Source: Eudorina sp. 2006-703-Eu-15
Taxonomy: Eukaryota > Chlorophyta > Chlorophyceae > Chlamydomonadales > Volvocaceae
Assembly: GCA_003117195.1 (NCBI GenBank)
Contig: BDSI01000044.1
Span: forward strand, 561,163 to 625,162
Direction of reading: 5' to 3'
Length of the DNA: 64,000 bases
Part shown: positions 1 to 10,600 of the stretch, in pieces
Numbering within the stretch: the first letter of the stretch is position 1
How the letters are laid out: each line of letters starts with the position of its first letter
Notes under the pieces: model-generated
The model's database searches: none
What the model was told of the DNA's origin: nothing
What the model saw: only the letters and a program-made list of their open reading frames with translations
Position numbers and translations under genes: made by a program

Positions 1-330
1 CATCATCTGCTGTTGCAGTTGAAGAATGATGTTGGTCTGATGCTCCATCTGGGCGGCCAGCGGGTTGGACGGAGGGTGAGGGACTTGCACACCAGCACCA
101 GTTACTTGTTGAGCAGCCGATGCAAGGTTGCCCGCCACGCCACCCGCTCCCGCAAAACCACTAGCGCCAGTGAGGTGAAGGCCACCAAGCCCGCCCGGAG
201 TGCCGGGACGAGAGAAAGCCATCGGGTTGGTATAAACTACCGCACCCAGGACACCGCCCAAGGACGGATCCATGGCTAAAACGCCGCTCATGGCGGCAAA
301 ACCGACCAGTAACAGACGAAGAACGTCCAT
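1..330 (-). CDS. Partial ORF, unknown protein with hydrophobic N-terminus
   Basis: An ATG at 330 opens a frame that runs off the left edge after 110 codons without a stop. The start reads MDVLRLLLVGFAAMSGVLA, which looks like a signal peptide or membrane anchor. It is followed by a Gly/Ala/Pro-rich stretch and then a Gln-rich, possibly coiled end (MEHQTNIILQLQQQMM). A second in-frame Met follows the hydrophobic stretch. I do not recognise a family. A secreted host protein and the N-terminus of a retroelement gag protein are both possible; nothing seen decides between them. Codon use is less GC-biased than in neighbouring genes. Confidence 0.45.
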   Translation of the reverse strand, partial: MDVLRLLLVGFAAMSGVLAMDPSLGGVLGAVVYTNPMAFSRPGTPGGLGGLHLTGASGFAGAGGVAGNLASAAQQVTGAGVQVPHPPSNPLAAQMEHQTNIILQLQQQMM

Positions 331-1433
331 GACGTCGGTGATAATTAGGTGCTCTAATTTTAGCACTCTACCCGTTGGGTCTTGCTGAATAGCCGTAAGC
401 ACAGCGGAGGTATAAAACAGAAGCGCGCCGATTGGCGCGGGACCTGCCCTGTTGTTCAGCGCGTGCTGAACAACAAAAACAAGATAAGGAAAAGACTTGT
501 CACGCGCTAATTAATGCGGTCCTGAGAACACGGACCGCGGGCCGAGCATCTGTCCAACTGCCGGCCCCGAAGGCCTTACGCCTAACTAACCCGGCTTACT
601 CAAAACGTAAGCCCGCATTACGACGGTAACAGGTGGTTATGTCCGTTGCTGTAGCGGAACCAAAGCGGAAAGCGCAAAGAGAGGTCAAAATAGAAGGTAA
701 CTACTGGAATTACTCTGAGTCTTATGTATGTGCGTGCGTTGCGGTGCCTCTTGAAACACAGCACGCAAACTGTAAGTGCTCAGGCGGTACTTACATATTG
801 CCAGCATGAAGCAATAATACGTTCTACTGCGTAGCCGCCTGGCTGAGTCCGCTTGTGCGTGCCCGTGCCCGCGTACGCCCTCAGTGCTGACCGTCTGCCA
901 AAACATCTGTAGCATGTGCGGAAATTAATGCCGATCCTGCCCCCCCTAAGCACTTTGCGCACACGGGCACACACACAGCAACCTACACCGTGGGACCCCT
1001 GGGGGCCTGACCTCCCCTTACCCTCCTATACCCGTTACACCACTGTAGGTCAGGCGTTTTGAATGGATGTGCCCTCCTACCGCACTTCCTTGAGCCTTCT
1101 CAAAGTACGCCGAAGTACGTGCGGCAATGTTGCAGCCTGTTGCAGCGGTGCCCAGCGGTGCTTTGTAGCAGTCAACTGCCTTTCCGATGACCTGCTGGGT
1201 TTTCTGAGTTCATTCAGGTTCAGATAACCTCGTGCTGTCATCCACGTGTATGGTCCCGCCGTACATCATGGATACACACGGCATTTTGTATCCAATAGTC
1301 CCTTTTGAGCCTTGAATTCCTGGAACTGCGCATGCAGGTTTCGTAGGTGGGTGAATCACTGGCACGGAAATCGACAGCTGCACGTGACCGCAAGACACAT
1401 GTAGGAATCGAACCCTGCCGGCGTAAATGAAAA
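331..1433. other. Upstream region with perfect hairpins, no gene seen
   Basis: This stretch holds no convincing gene. It contains three perfect inverted repeats: a 6-bp stem at 424-429/434-439, a 10-bp stem at 451-460/465-474 with loop GCGT, and a 7-bp stem at 593-599/607-613. A TATAAAA lies at 411-417 on plus. The hairpins sit just upstream of the minus-strand partial ORF and could belong to its leader, or to a mobile element containing it. Confidence 0.5.
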
Positions 1434-1534
1434 AAAATTTGGAACCATTTCTCGATTTGTGCGTGTCATCCCTGCGCGGGGGCCATGCTAATCTTCTCTG
1501 TATTTTTCCAATTTTAACAGTTGTGCCGAAGCAC
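1434..1534 (-). ncRNA. U6: U6 spliceosomal snRNA gene
   Basis: The minus strand reads as a full-length U6 snRNA of about 100 nt. It begins with the 5' hairpin GTGCTTCGGCAC (1534-1523) and continues through AAAATTGG. It contains the invariant ACAGAGA box followed by the AGC catalytic triad region (GATTAGCATGGCCCC), then GATGACACGC and the conserved 3' segment CAAATCGAGAAATGGTTCC. It ends in a run of eight T on the minus strand (1437-1430), the expected RNA polymerase III terminator. All core elements are intact, so this looks functional. U6 base-pairs with the 5' splice site and U2 in the spliceosome and helps form its catalytic centre. Confidence 0.96.
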
Positions 1535-1556
1535 GTCATAATTGTCAAATTTTATG

Positions 1557-1564
1557 TATATATA
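1557..1564 (-). promoter_or_regulatory. TATA box of the U6 gene
   Basis: TATATATA on the minus strand lies 23-30 bp upstream of the U6 5' end, where type 3 RNA polymerase III promoters carry their TATA element. I could not identify an upstream sequence element with confidence. Confidence 0.75.
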
Positions 1565-1599
1565 TTGTAAGCAGTACGACAACTGAACCGTGGATAAGT

Positions 1600-2120
1600 T
1601 AGCCCTTGCTTCTGGTTCTCGCTGCACACACAAGGGTTGGGTTCGTTGTAAGCTGGCTGTAGCTGCCTGAACCAGCGGCTGCACTTGCACGCCCTCAGTC
1701 ATGCCCGCGCATTCTTGCGCGGTGATGCCGGAGCATAATTCGATCCAGGGTCAGTGAACTGTGTTTTCTGCTTACTGGTTGCTGTTGGCAGAGGGTTGGT
1801 TTCCAGGAAGGCTTCAGCTTACTGCACCCAGAACTGACGACTTATTCCCAATGTGCATTCTTTCTCCCTAGAGTTCCGGGTGAAGTCCCCTATGCGGCAC
1901 TCACTCGGGCATGCTCGCTGCGCTCGCATGCCCTCGGTCGTGCCAAAGCATGACGTTCAAGGTCAGCGATCTGTGCTTGCTGCTTACTGGCTGCTGCCAG
2001 CAGAGGGTTGATTTCCAGGCAGGCTGTAGTTGTCTGCACCCGGCCAGAATTGACATGCCGCACGGGCACACATTCATGCTCTCTGAGAACTTGATTGGGC
2101 CCCTTATGTGGCACTCACTC
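1600..2120. repeat. Diverged tandem repeat, period about 190 bp
   Basis: Segments around 1740-1830 and 1950-2040 align well, sharing AGGGTCAG, TGCTTACTGG, CAGAGGGTTG and TTTCCAGG in the same order. A weaker third copy lies to the left (1600-1730). The repeat lies upstream of the U6 promoter and has no coding potential I trust. Confidence 0.5.
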
Positions 2121-2196
2121 GGGCATGCTCGATCTGACCTCCGAAACCAACATTTGCGGACACTTGTCAAGTTGCTTTTGGACACACACACACACA

Positions 2197-2665
2197 CCAT
2201 AGCCCCATCATGGAGCGCCCGACTGCATACCCGGACCCAGCTTGGCCTGACGTGTGCGACGTCGCTCTGACTCGGCTGGGCGGGCAGGCCTGCCGAATGG
2301 TGCAACCTTAGCTAGTACGATTAGGTTGGGACGCGGGACCAGGCTAGTTTTACCGCACCAGGCAGGGGCGCGCCTCCGAATTGCTGAGGAACGCGCCCTG
2401 GGTGCTGCAAGGACTTGAGGAGGTTGAACAGCGGACTGCGAGGCGCAGACCGCCCGGGATGGGCTTCCGCCCAATCCCTTGAGGGGGCACAGCTGTCACC
2501 GATCCTCAGGGATCGGGCGCGCGCCCTTGGTTGAGCGCGAGGGGACAGAGGCCCCTTACGCCCCTCTCCCCCGAATCCGGGGGAGAGTGCTTCGGCGGTC
2601 TCCCGTATGGGGCGGGTTAGCGCCCCCGGCCAGCGTCGGCCCGGCAGATATGCATGTAACGATTC
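2197..2665 (+). repeat. Dispersed element copy A (about 470 bp) with (CA)n tail
   Basis: This block starts CATAGCCCCATCATGGAGC and ends ATGTAACGATTCACACA, running into (CA)n. It is repeated at 52973-53427 (same orientation, high identity) and in reverse at 25309-25698. It has no long conserved reading frame. The constant 3' end with a simple-sequence tail and a 5'-truncated sister copy suggest a retroposed, SINE-like element. No clear A/B box was seen. Confidence 0.75.
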
Positions 2666-2710
2666 ACACACACACACACACACACACACGGGCGGGCGGG
2701 TTGCAATTCT

Positions 2711-2744
<34 letters not shown>

Positions 2745-2795
2745 GCGGGCGGGTTGCAATTCTAAACACACACACACACACACACACACACGGGG
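2666..2795. repeat. (CA)n microsatellite with two copies of a 24-bp module
   Basis: Three (CA)n blocks are separated by two copies of a module containing GGGCGGGCGGGTTGCAATTC followed by TAAAC (2690-2713 and 2742-2766). The same module recurs elsewhere in the window beside CA/TG repeats. Confidence 0.85.
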
Positions 2796-4685
2796 TTCTC
2801 CCCCTAGCCCTCAGAAAGCAGAAAGCAGAAAGAAAGCAGAAAGCAGAAAGAAAGCAGAAAGAGAAGCTCCTATCGGGTTCTCTTTCTAACTTCCTTTCTA
2901 GCTTTCTTTAGCTTTCTTCGGGAATATTATTATTAGGATGTTACAGCGGACCCCGCGGGTCATCGGTGACAGCCCCGGCGACAGCCGAGGCTTCCTCACC
3001 ATACACTGCCTAAATGAAGTAACGCCACCATGGCGCTCCGGACAGGCTCCCCAAGTGCACCGAAACACTCCCCGGGCCCACACTACCAGGGAACCACCCC
3101 GTTCCTGAGAACCAACCATGGCAAGGGATAAAGCCCGCTCAGGGGGAGTTAGCCACCATGGCGCCCCTATTAGCGAACCACCACCCCCACCAAGGCGGGG
3201 TCACTTCTCCAGCGGTGGCCCGTAGTCTTGGAAGGCCACGGGGGCCACGGGGGCTTCGGGGGCTTCGGGAATATGTGGAACAATATGGGCTGTACCCCCA
3301 AACTGCGCACTGGCGCAAACTAGTTGGTTCCAATTAACTGCCGTACAGGCCTGCCGTGAATAGATCGCGGTACAGTGGCCCCCAGTCATGTAATGTAACC
3401 GTTACAAGTAAGGTGGACCCGTATCCCCGGTCATATTGTTTAGGCCAAGGGTTCGGACTGTTAGTTCCAGTTTGTTCAGGTCATGTTGGCCACAAAATGC
3501 AGCAAATTGCCTTCTGGCCGACAGTGGCGGATCCATAATCCATTGCCCATTGCCTTTCGCACTCACGACAGCGTCACGGCAGTAGCGGGCACCGTCTCCG
3601 CAAACGTACACCGTACTTGTACAACGGCATGCACGGGCGGTCTCGTGTCCAAAACGACTCCATGCAGGCAAAGGGTCTCCAGCTGTCGCCCTAACCCGGC
3701 GTGCCCGTTACATACCCGGCGGGGGAAGAGAGAAATCCCCACACCTCGCGATACACCTGCTGTGGTCTGCAACCCCAAACCCTCCTCATGTCTTGGCCGC
3801 AGCCGGGAGCTCGCGGGACCGACGCCGGGTCCCACGCACTTACGAGAGCCCTGGACGAGCCCTTCCTCGAGCGTCAACACCCGGCGGGTCACCAACGGCA
3901 CCAACGGCACCACGACATACACCACAATGACCGCCAGCTCGTCATAACGGACACGTACGAACCACAACCGCCAGGCGCCAAGGACGCTTCAACGACTGCA
4001 CTCGGAAACACAACATTGATTCAACGACACGGACGCCGCTATGGACAAAAGAGCGCACTTGGTTGCGGCGTCGGAACGGACGGACGTACGGTCGGTTTCC
4101 AAGTCGCTCGATGTCCTGCCCGTCGGGGGCTTGCCACGACTGGACCGAGACCGGACTAGAGCCCCACGCCGGGTAACGTAGGGTTCCCCTCTCGGGAGGT
4201 GCAAGTCTCAGGAGCCTCGTGGGCGGGGGGTCCGCTGCAATGCCGTGCGTATGTACGCAGCAAAGGGCGCAAGCGCGCGGCATCTTTTGCTCGCTCGGGC
4301 CCTACGGCATCCACCCTCGTCGGGAACTAACGGTGCGTGGAAACCGACCAGGCACCCCGGCGCCGTCTCCGATCACAAAACCCACATACAACATCTCCCG
4401 CCAGATAATAAGAGACCGTCAGGGTCCGTCGGCAACCGGCCATGCACACGGCGGGGGGGAGGGCCGCCTCGCGTCGACCCATGGGTCAATTTCGCCCCAC
4501 CCGCTTCTATCGACCCCGGCGCGGCCGCCGCTGCCCCTCCTGCTCCTCCTGCTCCTCCTCGCTTCCTCCCGCCGTACTTGATATGCATGATGGAACCCAT
4601 TGGGGTCCAGATTTGAAGAAACTTGGAAACGAACCCGTTGGGGTCATCAGCACAGGACGGATGGGCACTACCCCTACCCCTGCCC
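2796..4685. other. 3' flank of the GH32 gene, no gene seen
   Basis: A GAAAGCA-type purine repeat (about 2815-2900) is followed by a fragment of a dispersed family (2926-3010, see findings). The rest, to the GH32 stop codon, shows only short overlapping frames. A perfect GACCCATGGGTC palindrome lies at 4476-4487. Confidence 0.5.
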
Positions 4686-7600
4686 CTACTTGCGCACGAA
4701 CCCGTCCAACGGCGCGTCGCCCTCCCTCCTCCAGCAGCTGTCGACCTCGTAGGCGTGCAGGTCATCCAGGGTGCAGCTGCCGCCCACCGCCAGGAGCTCG
4801 ATGCCCGAGTCCGCGGCCGGGTCTGCTCCAGGGGCGGACGGCCCTGTGGCGGGGTGGTGGTGGGGTGGGGGTGGGGGTGGTTGTGGTGCGGCGGGTGGCC
4901 CCGGTACACCCGGGTGGTGAGCACCTGGCCGCTGCCCGTGAAGACCTCGAGACAGGAGGCGTCCAGGAACAGCCGCAGACGCAGCGGGGCGCCCGGGGGC
5001 AGCCCCAGGGAGCCGCCTGGGGGCAGCCGGGGCGGGGAGGGGGGGCAGCCGGGGCGGGGGAGGGGGGCAGCCGGGGCGGGGGAGGGGGGGCAGCCGGGGC
5101 GGGGGAGGGGGGGCAGCCGGGGCGGGGGAGGGGGGCAGCCGGGGCGGGGGAGGGGGGGCAGCCGGGGCGGGGGAGGGGGGGCAGCCGGGGCGGGGGAGGG
5201 GGGCAGCCGGGGCGGGGAGGGGGGGCAGCCGGGGCGGGGGAGGGGGGGCAGCCGGGGCGGGGGAGGGGGGCAGCCGGGGCGGGTGGCAGCCGGGGCGGGT
5301 GGCAGCCGGGGCGGGTGGCAGCCGGGGCGGGTGGCAGCCGGGGCGGGTGGCAGCCGGGCGGGGGAGGGGGGCAGCCGGGGAGGGGAGGGGTGGCAGCCGG
5401 GGCGGGGGAGGGGGGGCAGCCGGGGCGGGGGAGGGGTGGCAGCCGGGGCGTGTGGGGTACTTGAGGGGTGCGCTACGGAACCACGGGGTACCCGAAGGAA
5501 GTAGCGGACATAGCAATGCGGAGGGGAACGGGGGAGAATAAGGCCCAGAGCGCGGCCTGGGGGCGGGTGCATAGCGTCTTGGTGTTCTGGTAAACCCTAG
5601 ACCCTAATGTTCGTAGGCAGGCCGAGCATGGAGTGCGTGACATGCCAGGGGTGTAGCAGTGCCCAGACAGTTGCTCGTGTGTGTATATGGAGAACGGATG
5701 TGAGCTTGTGCAATTGCGGTCTGAAGATGTGGGCCAGTGGAACGTAAGCGCGCGAGGGTGGGGGCAACCCACCCCTGCACTGCACGCGCGCACCTCGTGT
5801 GTTCGTGCCATTCCGCAAACACGGCGTCGAGTTCAGCTGTGTCGGTGAACCGCGTGCGCAGAAATCTCAGGTTCACTCTTCGGATTGTAACCGGGTGGCA
5901 CACTTGCCGTTCATCCGCACTCTGCCACCCTCCCACCCAGCCACCAACCCACCCTCCCAGCCACCCTCCCAGCCACCCACCCGCCCGCCGCCGCCTCATC
6001 CACAGCCAGTCCTCCACACCCTCGTTGAACGGCGTCGTCCCGCCGCCCGCTTTGGGCCGGGGGTGCCCACGCGGCTCACGCCGCGGCTCTTGCGGCCCTG
6101 ACGGCTCACCGTCCACCTCCACCTGCCACCGCACGCCCTCGTCCGCCAGCACCCCACCACCCCCAGGTGCCCATGCCCCATCCTCCTCGTCAACGCTTCT
6201 CCCGTCGTCGTCTGAGACTGGGTCAGGGTTGCACAGTTCCTCTGCAACGGTGGAGGCGGCGGTAACAGCGGCCGCGGTGGTGGCGGAGGCGGTGGCCGCG
6301 GTGGTGGCGGAGGCGGCGGCGGGGTCCGGGCTCCCGGCTGCCGCCGCCTCGTCGGGTTGGTGCACCGCCGTCGCGACGTCAATGCAGTCCGCCGCATCGC
6401 TGGCGCCATGTCGCCCGGGTGCGAGGTGCGGTCCTGCGGCGCTGTGCTGCGACTGGGCGGACAAAACCGCATCCGTGGACGGGAGGTGGTTGTGGTTGTA
6501 GTGGCGGTTGTGGTTGTGATGGTTGTGGTGGTTGTGGTGGTGGTTTTGGTGGCGGTAATGATGGTGATGGTGATGGTGATGGTGCTGCTGCTGCTGCTGC
6601 TGCTGCTGCGCCTCCTCGCCGCTCCCGCCGCCGCCCGCCTTCCGGCCCTGCTCCCCGGCCTGGTCCCGGTCCGGCTGGGTGTCGGGGCCGGGGTCCCTCC
6701 AGCGGCTGATGCGGGCGGGGTGCATCGCCTCGAACACCACGTGCAGCCGCCGTGTGGCCCACTCGTACACCAGGGCGGCGGCACCCCGGCCCCGGGGCCG
6801 CCAGCTGTGCAGCAGGACCACCGTACGAGATGCGGTGCCGGGGCTGAAAGGGGCGGATGGGGGGAAGCAAGGGCGAGGGAGGACGACGGGAGGGGGCCGG
6901 GGCGTGAAGTGGGAGGGCAGAAGGCCGTTGGCTGGCTGGTATGACGTTCCGGGAGGTTGAGGGCTGCAATCCCAGTGAACGGGAAGTTCCCTCGACCACG
7001 GCCCCCGTGCCACTGACCCGCCAAAAATCCGTGAAACGCACCAGAACCGAATCTCACCAATCCCTCAACGTCCCCAGTCTGCCTTCCCAACCGCGAATCA
7101 GTCACCCCGTGAAGCGCAACAAAGCGACCGGTATCATCTCTGTCCCTGAACGTCAAGCTCCGCCAAATACACAGGTATCACATCACTGCGCTACGCAGCG
7201 ATAGCCGGCGCCCCCTTCCGTTCCCCTTCGCGCCCTGTCCCGTTGTACCAGGCCCCCCCCCCCTTACTGCTTCCCTGCCCTACTGCTTCCCCGCCCGCCC
7301 GCCCGCCCCTCCCGCCCCTCCCCTGGGGCCCCCACCTGACTGCCAGCTCTATGTCGAGGTGCAGTCCCCGCACCCCCCTGAGCCGCCAGGGTGACCCATG
7401 GGTCAGGGCCACCTGGCTCACGTGCACCGCCACATCGCTCCGCAGCGCCGTCAGCTCCGGGAGGGGCAGCTGCGGGCGGGCGGGCGGGAGGGAGGGAGGA
7501 CCCGTACAGCGAACGAGAGGGTGGGGAACGAGAGGGTGGGGAACGAGAGGGATCGTGATCAGGACAGGAAAGTTTAATGGTATCTATATGGGGCATTAGC

Positions 7601-10600
7601 TCAGTGGTAGAGCGCGCGCTTTGCATGCGTGAGGCCACCGGATCGATCCCGGTATGCTCCAATACGATTAAATCCCATTAATTGTGATCGAGATTGAGTC
7701 ATTGTAAGTTATGTGCACAAGTGTGTCTTAATGCGAGAACTTGTTCAGGTGCAGAACTGAAATTTGGACCCGTGATAGGGCTTCTAATAAGACGAAGTAA
7801 TGTACATCTGACAGATTGAAATTGGATACAATGCATGGTGTGGGGAGTGGGTTTTGCCGTGAGGGGAAGGACCAAAGAGGACGAAGGAGAAGGAAACGCG
7901 GCGCCGTGCAGGGCGGACCTGTAGCACTCTACCTGTAGCATCGCACCCGTAGCACCATTATCCGTAGCAACAGACCCATAGCAATCTTGCCCGTAGCACT
8001 GGACCCCGTAGCACACCAACCTGTAAGACATCCTGTTACACCCGGACCTGTAGTACCCGGACCTGTAGCACCCGGACCTGTACTGGACCTGTAGCACACG
8101 GGCCTGTAGCACCCGGACCTATAGCACCCGGACCTATAGCACCGGGACCTGTAGCACCAGGACCTGTAGCACCTGGACCTGTAGCACCCGGACCTGTAGC
8201 ACCCTGACCTGTAGCACCCTGACCTGTAGCACCCGGACCTGTAGCACCCGGACTTGTAGCGCCCGGACCTGTAGCTCTCGGACCTGTAGCACCCCTTACG
8301 CCCCAAGCAACCGCCCCCCCTCCTTCCCCTCGCCCCCCGTACCTGGAACAGCCGGTCCCCGCAGATGTACAGCGCCCGGGGCAGCGACACGCACCCCGCG
8401 TAGCTGTACTTGTCACACAGGGCGGGGGCTGGGGGTACCGGCCGGAGCTCCTTGATGTAGCCCCACAGCACGTGGCGGCCCTGCGGGGGCGGGTGGGATG
8501 GGTCGGGGGGTGCGAGTGGGCCAGGGGCCGTGTTGCGGGCACATGTTGGGGCTTGTGTACCAGTAGTTCGACTGAGAGATTAATGGAAGGGCAGCACACA
8601 GGCAACGGATGACGCGCACCTGACCTGACCTAATCGAGCCTAATCGGGCCTGATCGGGCCTAATCGGGCCTGATCGAGCTTAATCGGGCCTGATCTGGCC
8701 TGAAAAGCGTCTTGGGTGAGCTGTTCGGTGAGCTGCGGTCCCCACCTCCTGGCCCCTGCCATTTCTCCGCATTCAGTTGCGGGCAAGGTGCTCAGGGTTT
8801 GTCATCTACCGCATACCACAAGACACCATCCCACGCATGCATTAGAAGAAACTCAAGAAACCCCTGACCCGGACGCCACATGGCGGCCCGGCGAGGCGCT
8901 TTTTATCCTGTACGGCATCTGAAAGTCCTTCCCAACCTGTACGGCACCTGCGGGTCCTGTCACTTCATACCTGTGGGTCCCGGAAGCACAGCGGGGCATA
9001 CAGGCAGTTGCCGATGTCCAGCGGCGCGGCGCCGGTCGCCGTCTGAATGTCGTACTTGGCCGTACAACTGTCGTACTCGCCGAGCCAGTATATGGGCCGC
9101 GTGCCGACGAGGTCGCCGGAGATGTGGCAGGCGTCGGGGGCGTTGCCGAACAGCCAGCGACGGCGCAGCGGTACGGCGCTTGCGACGGCGTAGTGAGTTG
9201 TCACGTCAACGTCGGCGTGCAGCAGCAGGTGGCCGCCTCCGCCGCCTCCGCCGCCTCCGCCGCCTCCGCCGCCTCCGCCGCCTCCGCCGCCTCCGCCGCC
9301 TCCGCCGCCGTCACTGATTGCACTTCCGCCGGCGCCGCCAATAGGACCGGACCCGGGAACCAGAGTGGACTGAGCGGCCTGAACGGGCTGGGCACTCGGC
9401 GACGTCTTCATCAGCGGCTGGGCCTTGTGGTAGCGCATCGTGACGGGCCCGGACAGCGGCTCCACCTCCGTATCCGGCTCCGGAACCGCCGAGTGACCCA
9501 TCACGCCGGGGCTGTAGCTCAGCTTGCCGCCGGGCCCGCCGTCAGATGCGGCTGTAGCAGCAGCGCTGCTTCCGTCTGCCGCAGAGGCCGCCGTCGCGCG
9601 CGCCTTGGCCCGTTGCGCTTCCATGACCTGTTTGACCATGGAGTGGAGGTCCTGCAGTACGGCACGATCAGCGGCGGCGCCCGCGGGGACCGTGGTGGAG
9701 GCGGTGAGGGTGGAGCTGGTCAAGCTGCCAGAGGACACCTGAGAGCGGCGCCGACCGACGGGTCCGGCAGTTGGGGTGGCGGTGGCGGCGGTGGTGGCGG
9801 CGGCGGCGGCAGGACCGGCGGCCGCAGCACGTCTTGCCGCGTCCTCCGGCGGCGTCGGCGGCGCCGGCGGTGGCGACCAGACGTCAGCCGCCACCTCCAC
9901 ATCGGGCATCGGCGGTACGGCGAGCGGCCCGGTAGGCTGCCACTCCGTGCGCGACTGTACGACATCTTGGTCGCCGCCGTCGCGGTCGCGCCCGTCGTCG
10001 TCGTCGTCGCCGCGCTCCGTCACCGTCGCCGCCATCATGAGGGAGAGCGCACGTCGTACGACGATGGCGGCGGCGGTGACGGCGGTGGAACCGTGCTGCG
10101 ATGCGCCGCCGGCGCCCGCCGAGGGTCCGGAAAGGGCGCCGGACGAGATGACGCCCACGTGGGCGTCGGTGACGTCATCGACCGGCTGTACGACACAGGT
10201 TCTCGCGGCGCCGACACTGTTGACGGCGGGGCTTCCGCCGACTGCATCGGCGCCGCTGCCGGTGAACCCCGCCGTGGCTGCGGCAACGCCCTGCCTGTCG
10301 CCAGCTGAACGGACGCCCGCTGAGTCGCGCTCCGTTGCGCTGGCGGCGGAGGCAGCGGTGGCGGCGGTGGCGGCGCTGCCGCCACTGTACGGCACCCTAC
10401 CTGCCGCCATCGCCGCCTGCAGGAGGGTGTCCACCAGCTCGACCCCATCACGGGCCCGGCCGCCGGCACACCCGGGGTCCAGGCCCCTGTCCGGGTCCGG
10501 GTGCGCCGCCGTCACCACCTCCAGGTCCGGCTCCACCCCGTCCCGCGCTGATGCCGCCTCCGCCGCCTCCTCCTCCTCCAGCGGCTTCCCTTCCTCATCC

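Noticed and set aside
4442..5572. Long Gly/Arg and Pro frames on both strands
   Set aside because: Created by the intronic GC minisatellite; only the GH32 exon portions are conserved.
7926..8290. CRISPR-like regular repeats
   Set aside because: Directly abutting 15-bp units without spacers in a eukaryotic intron; an ordinary minisatellite.
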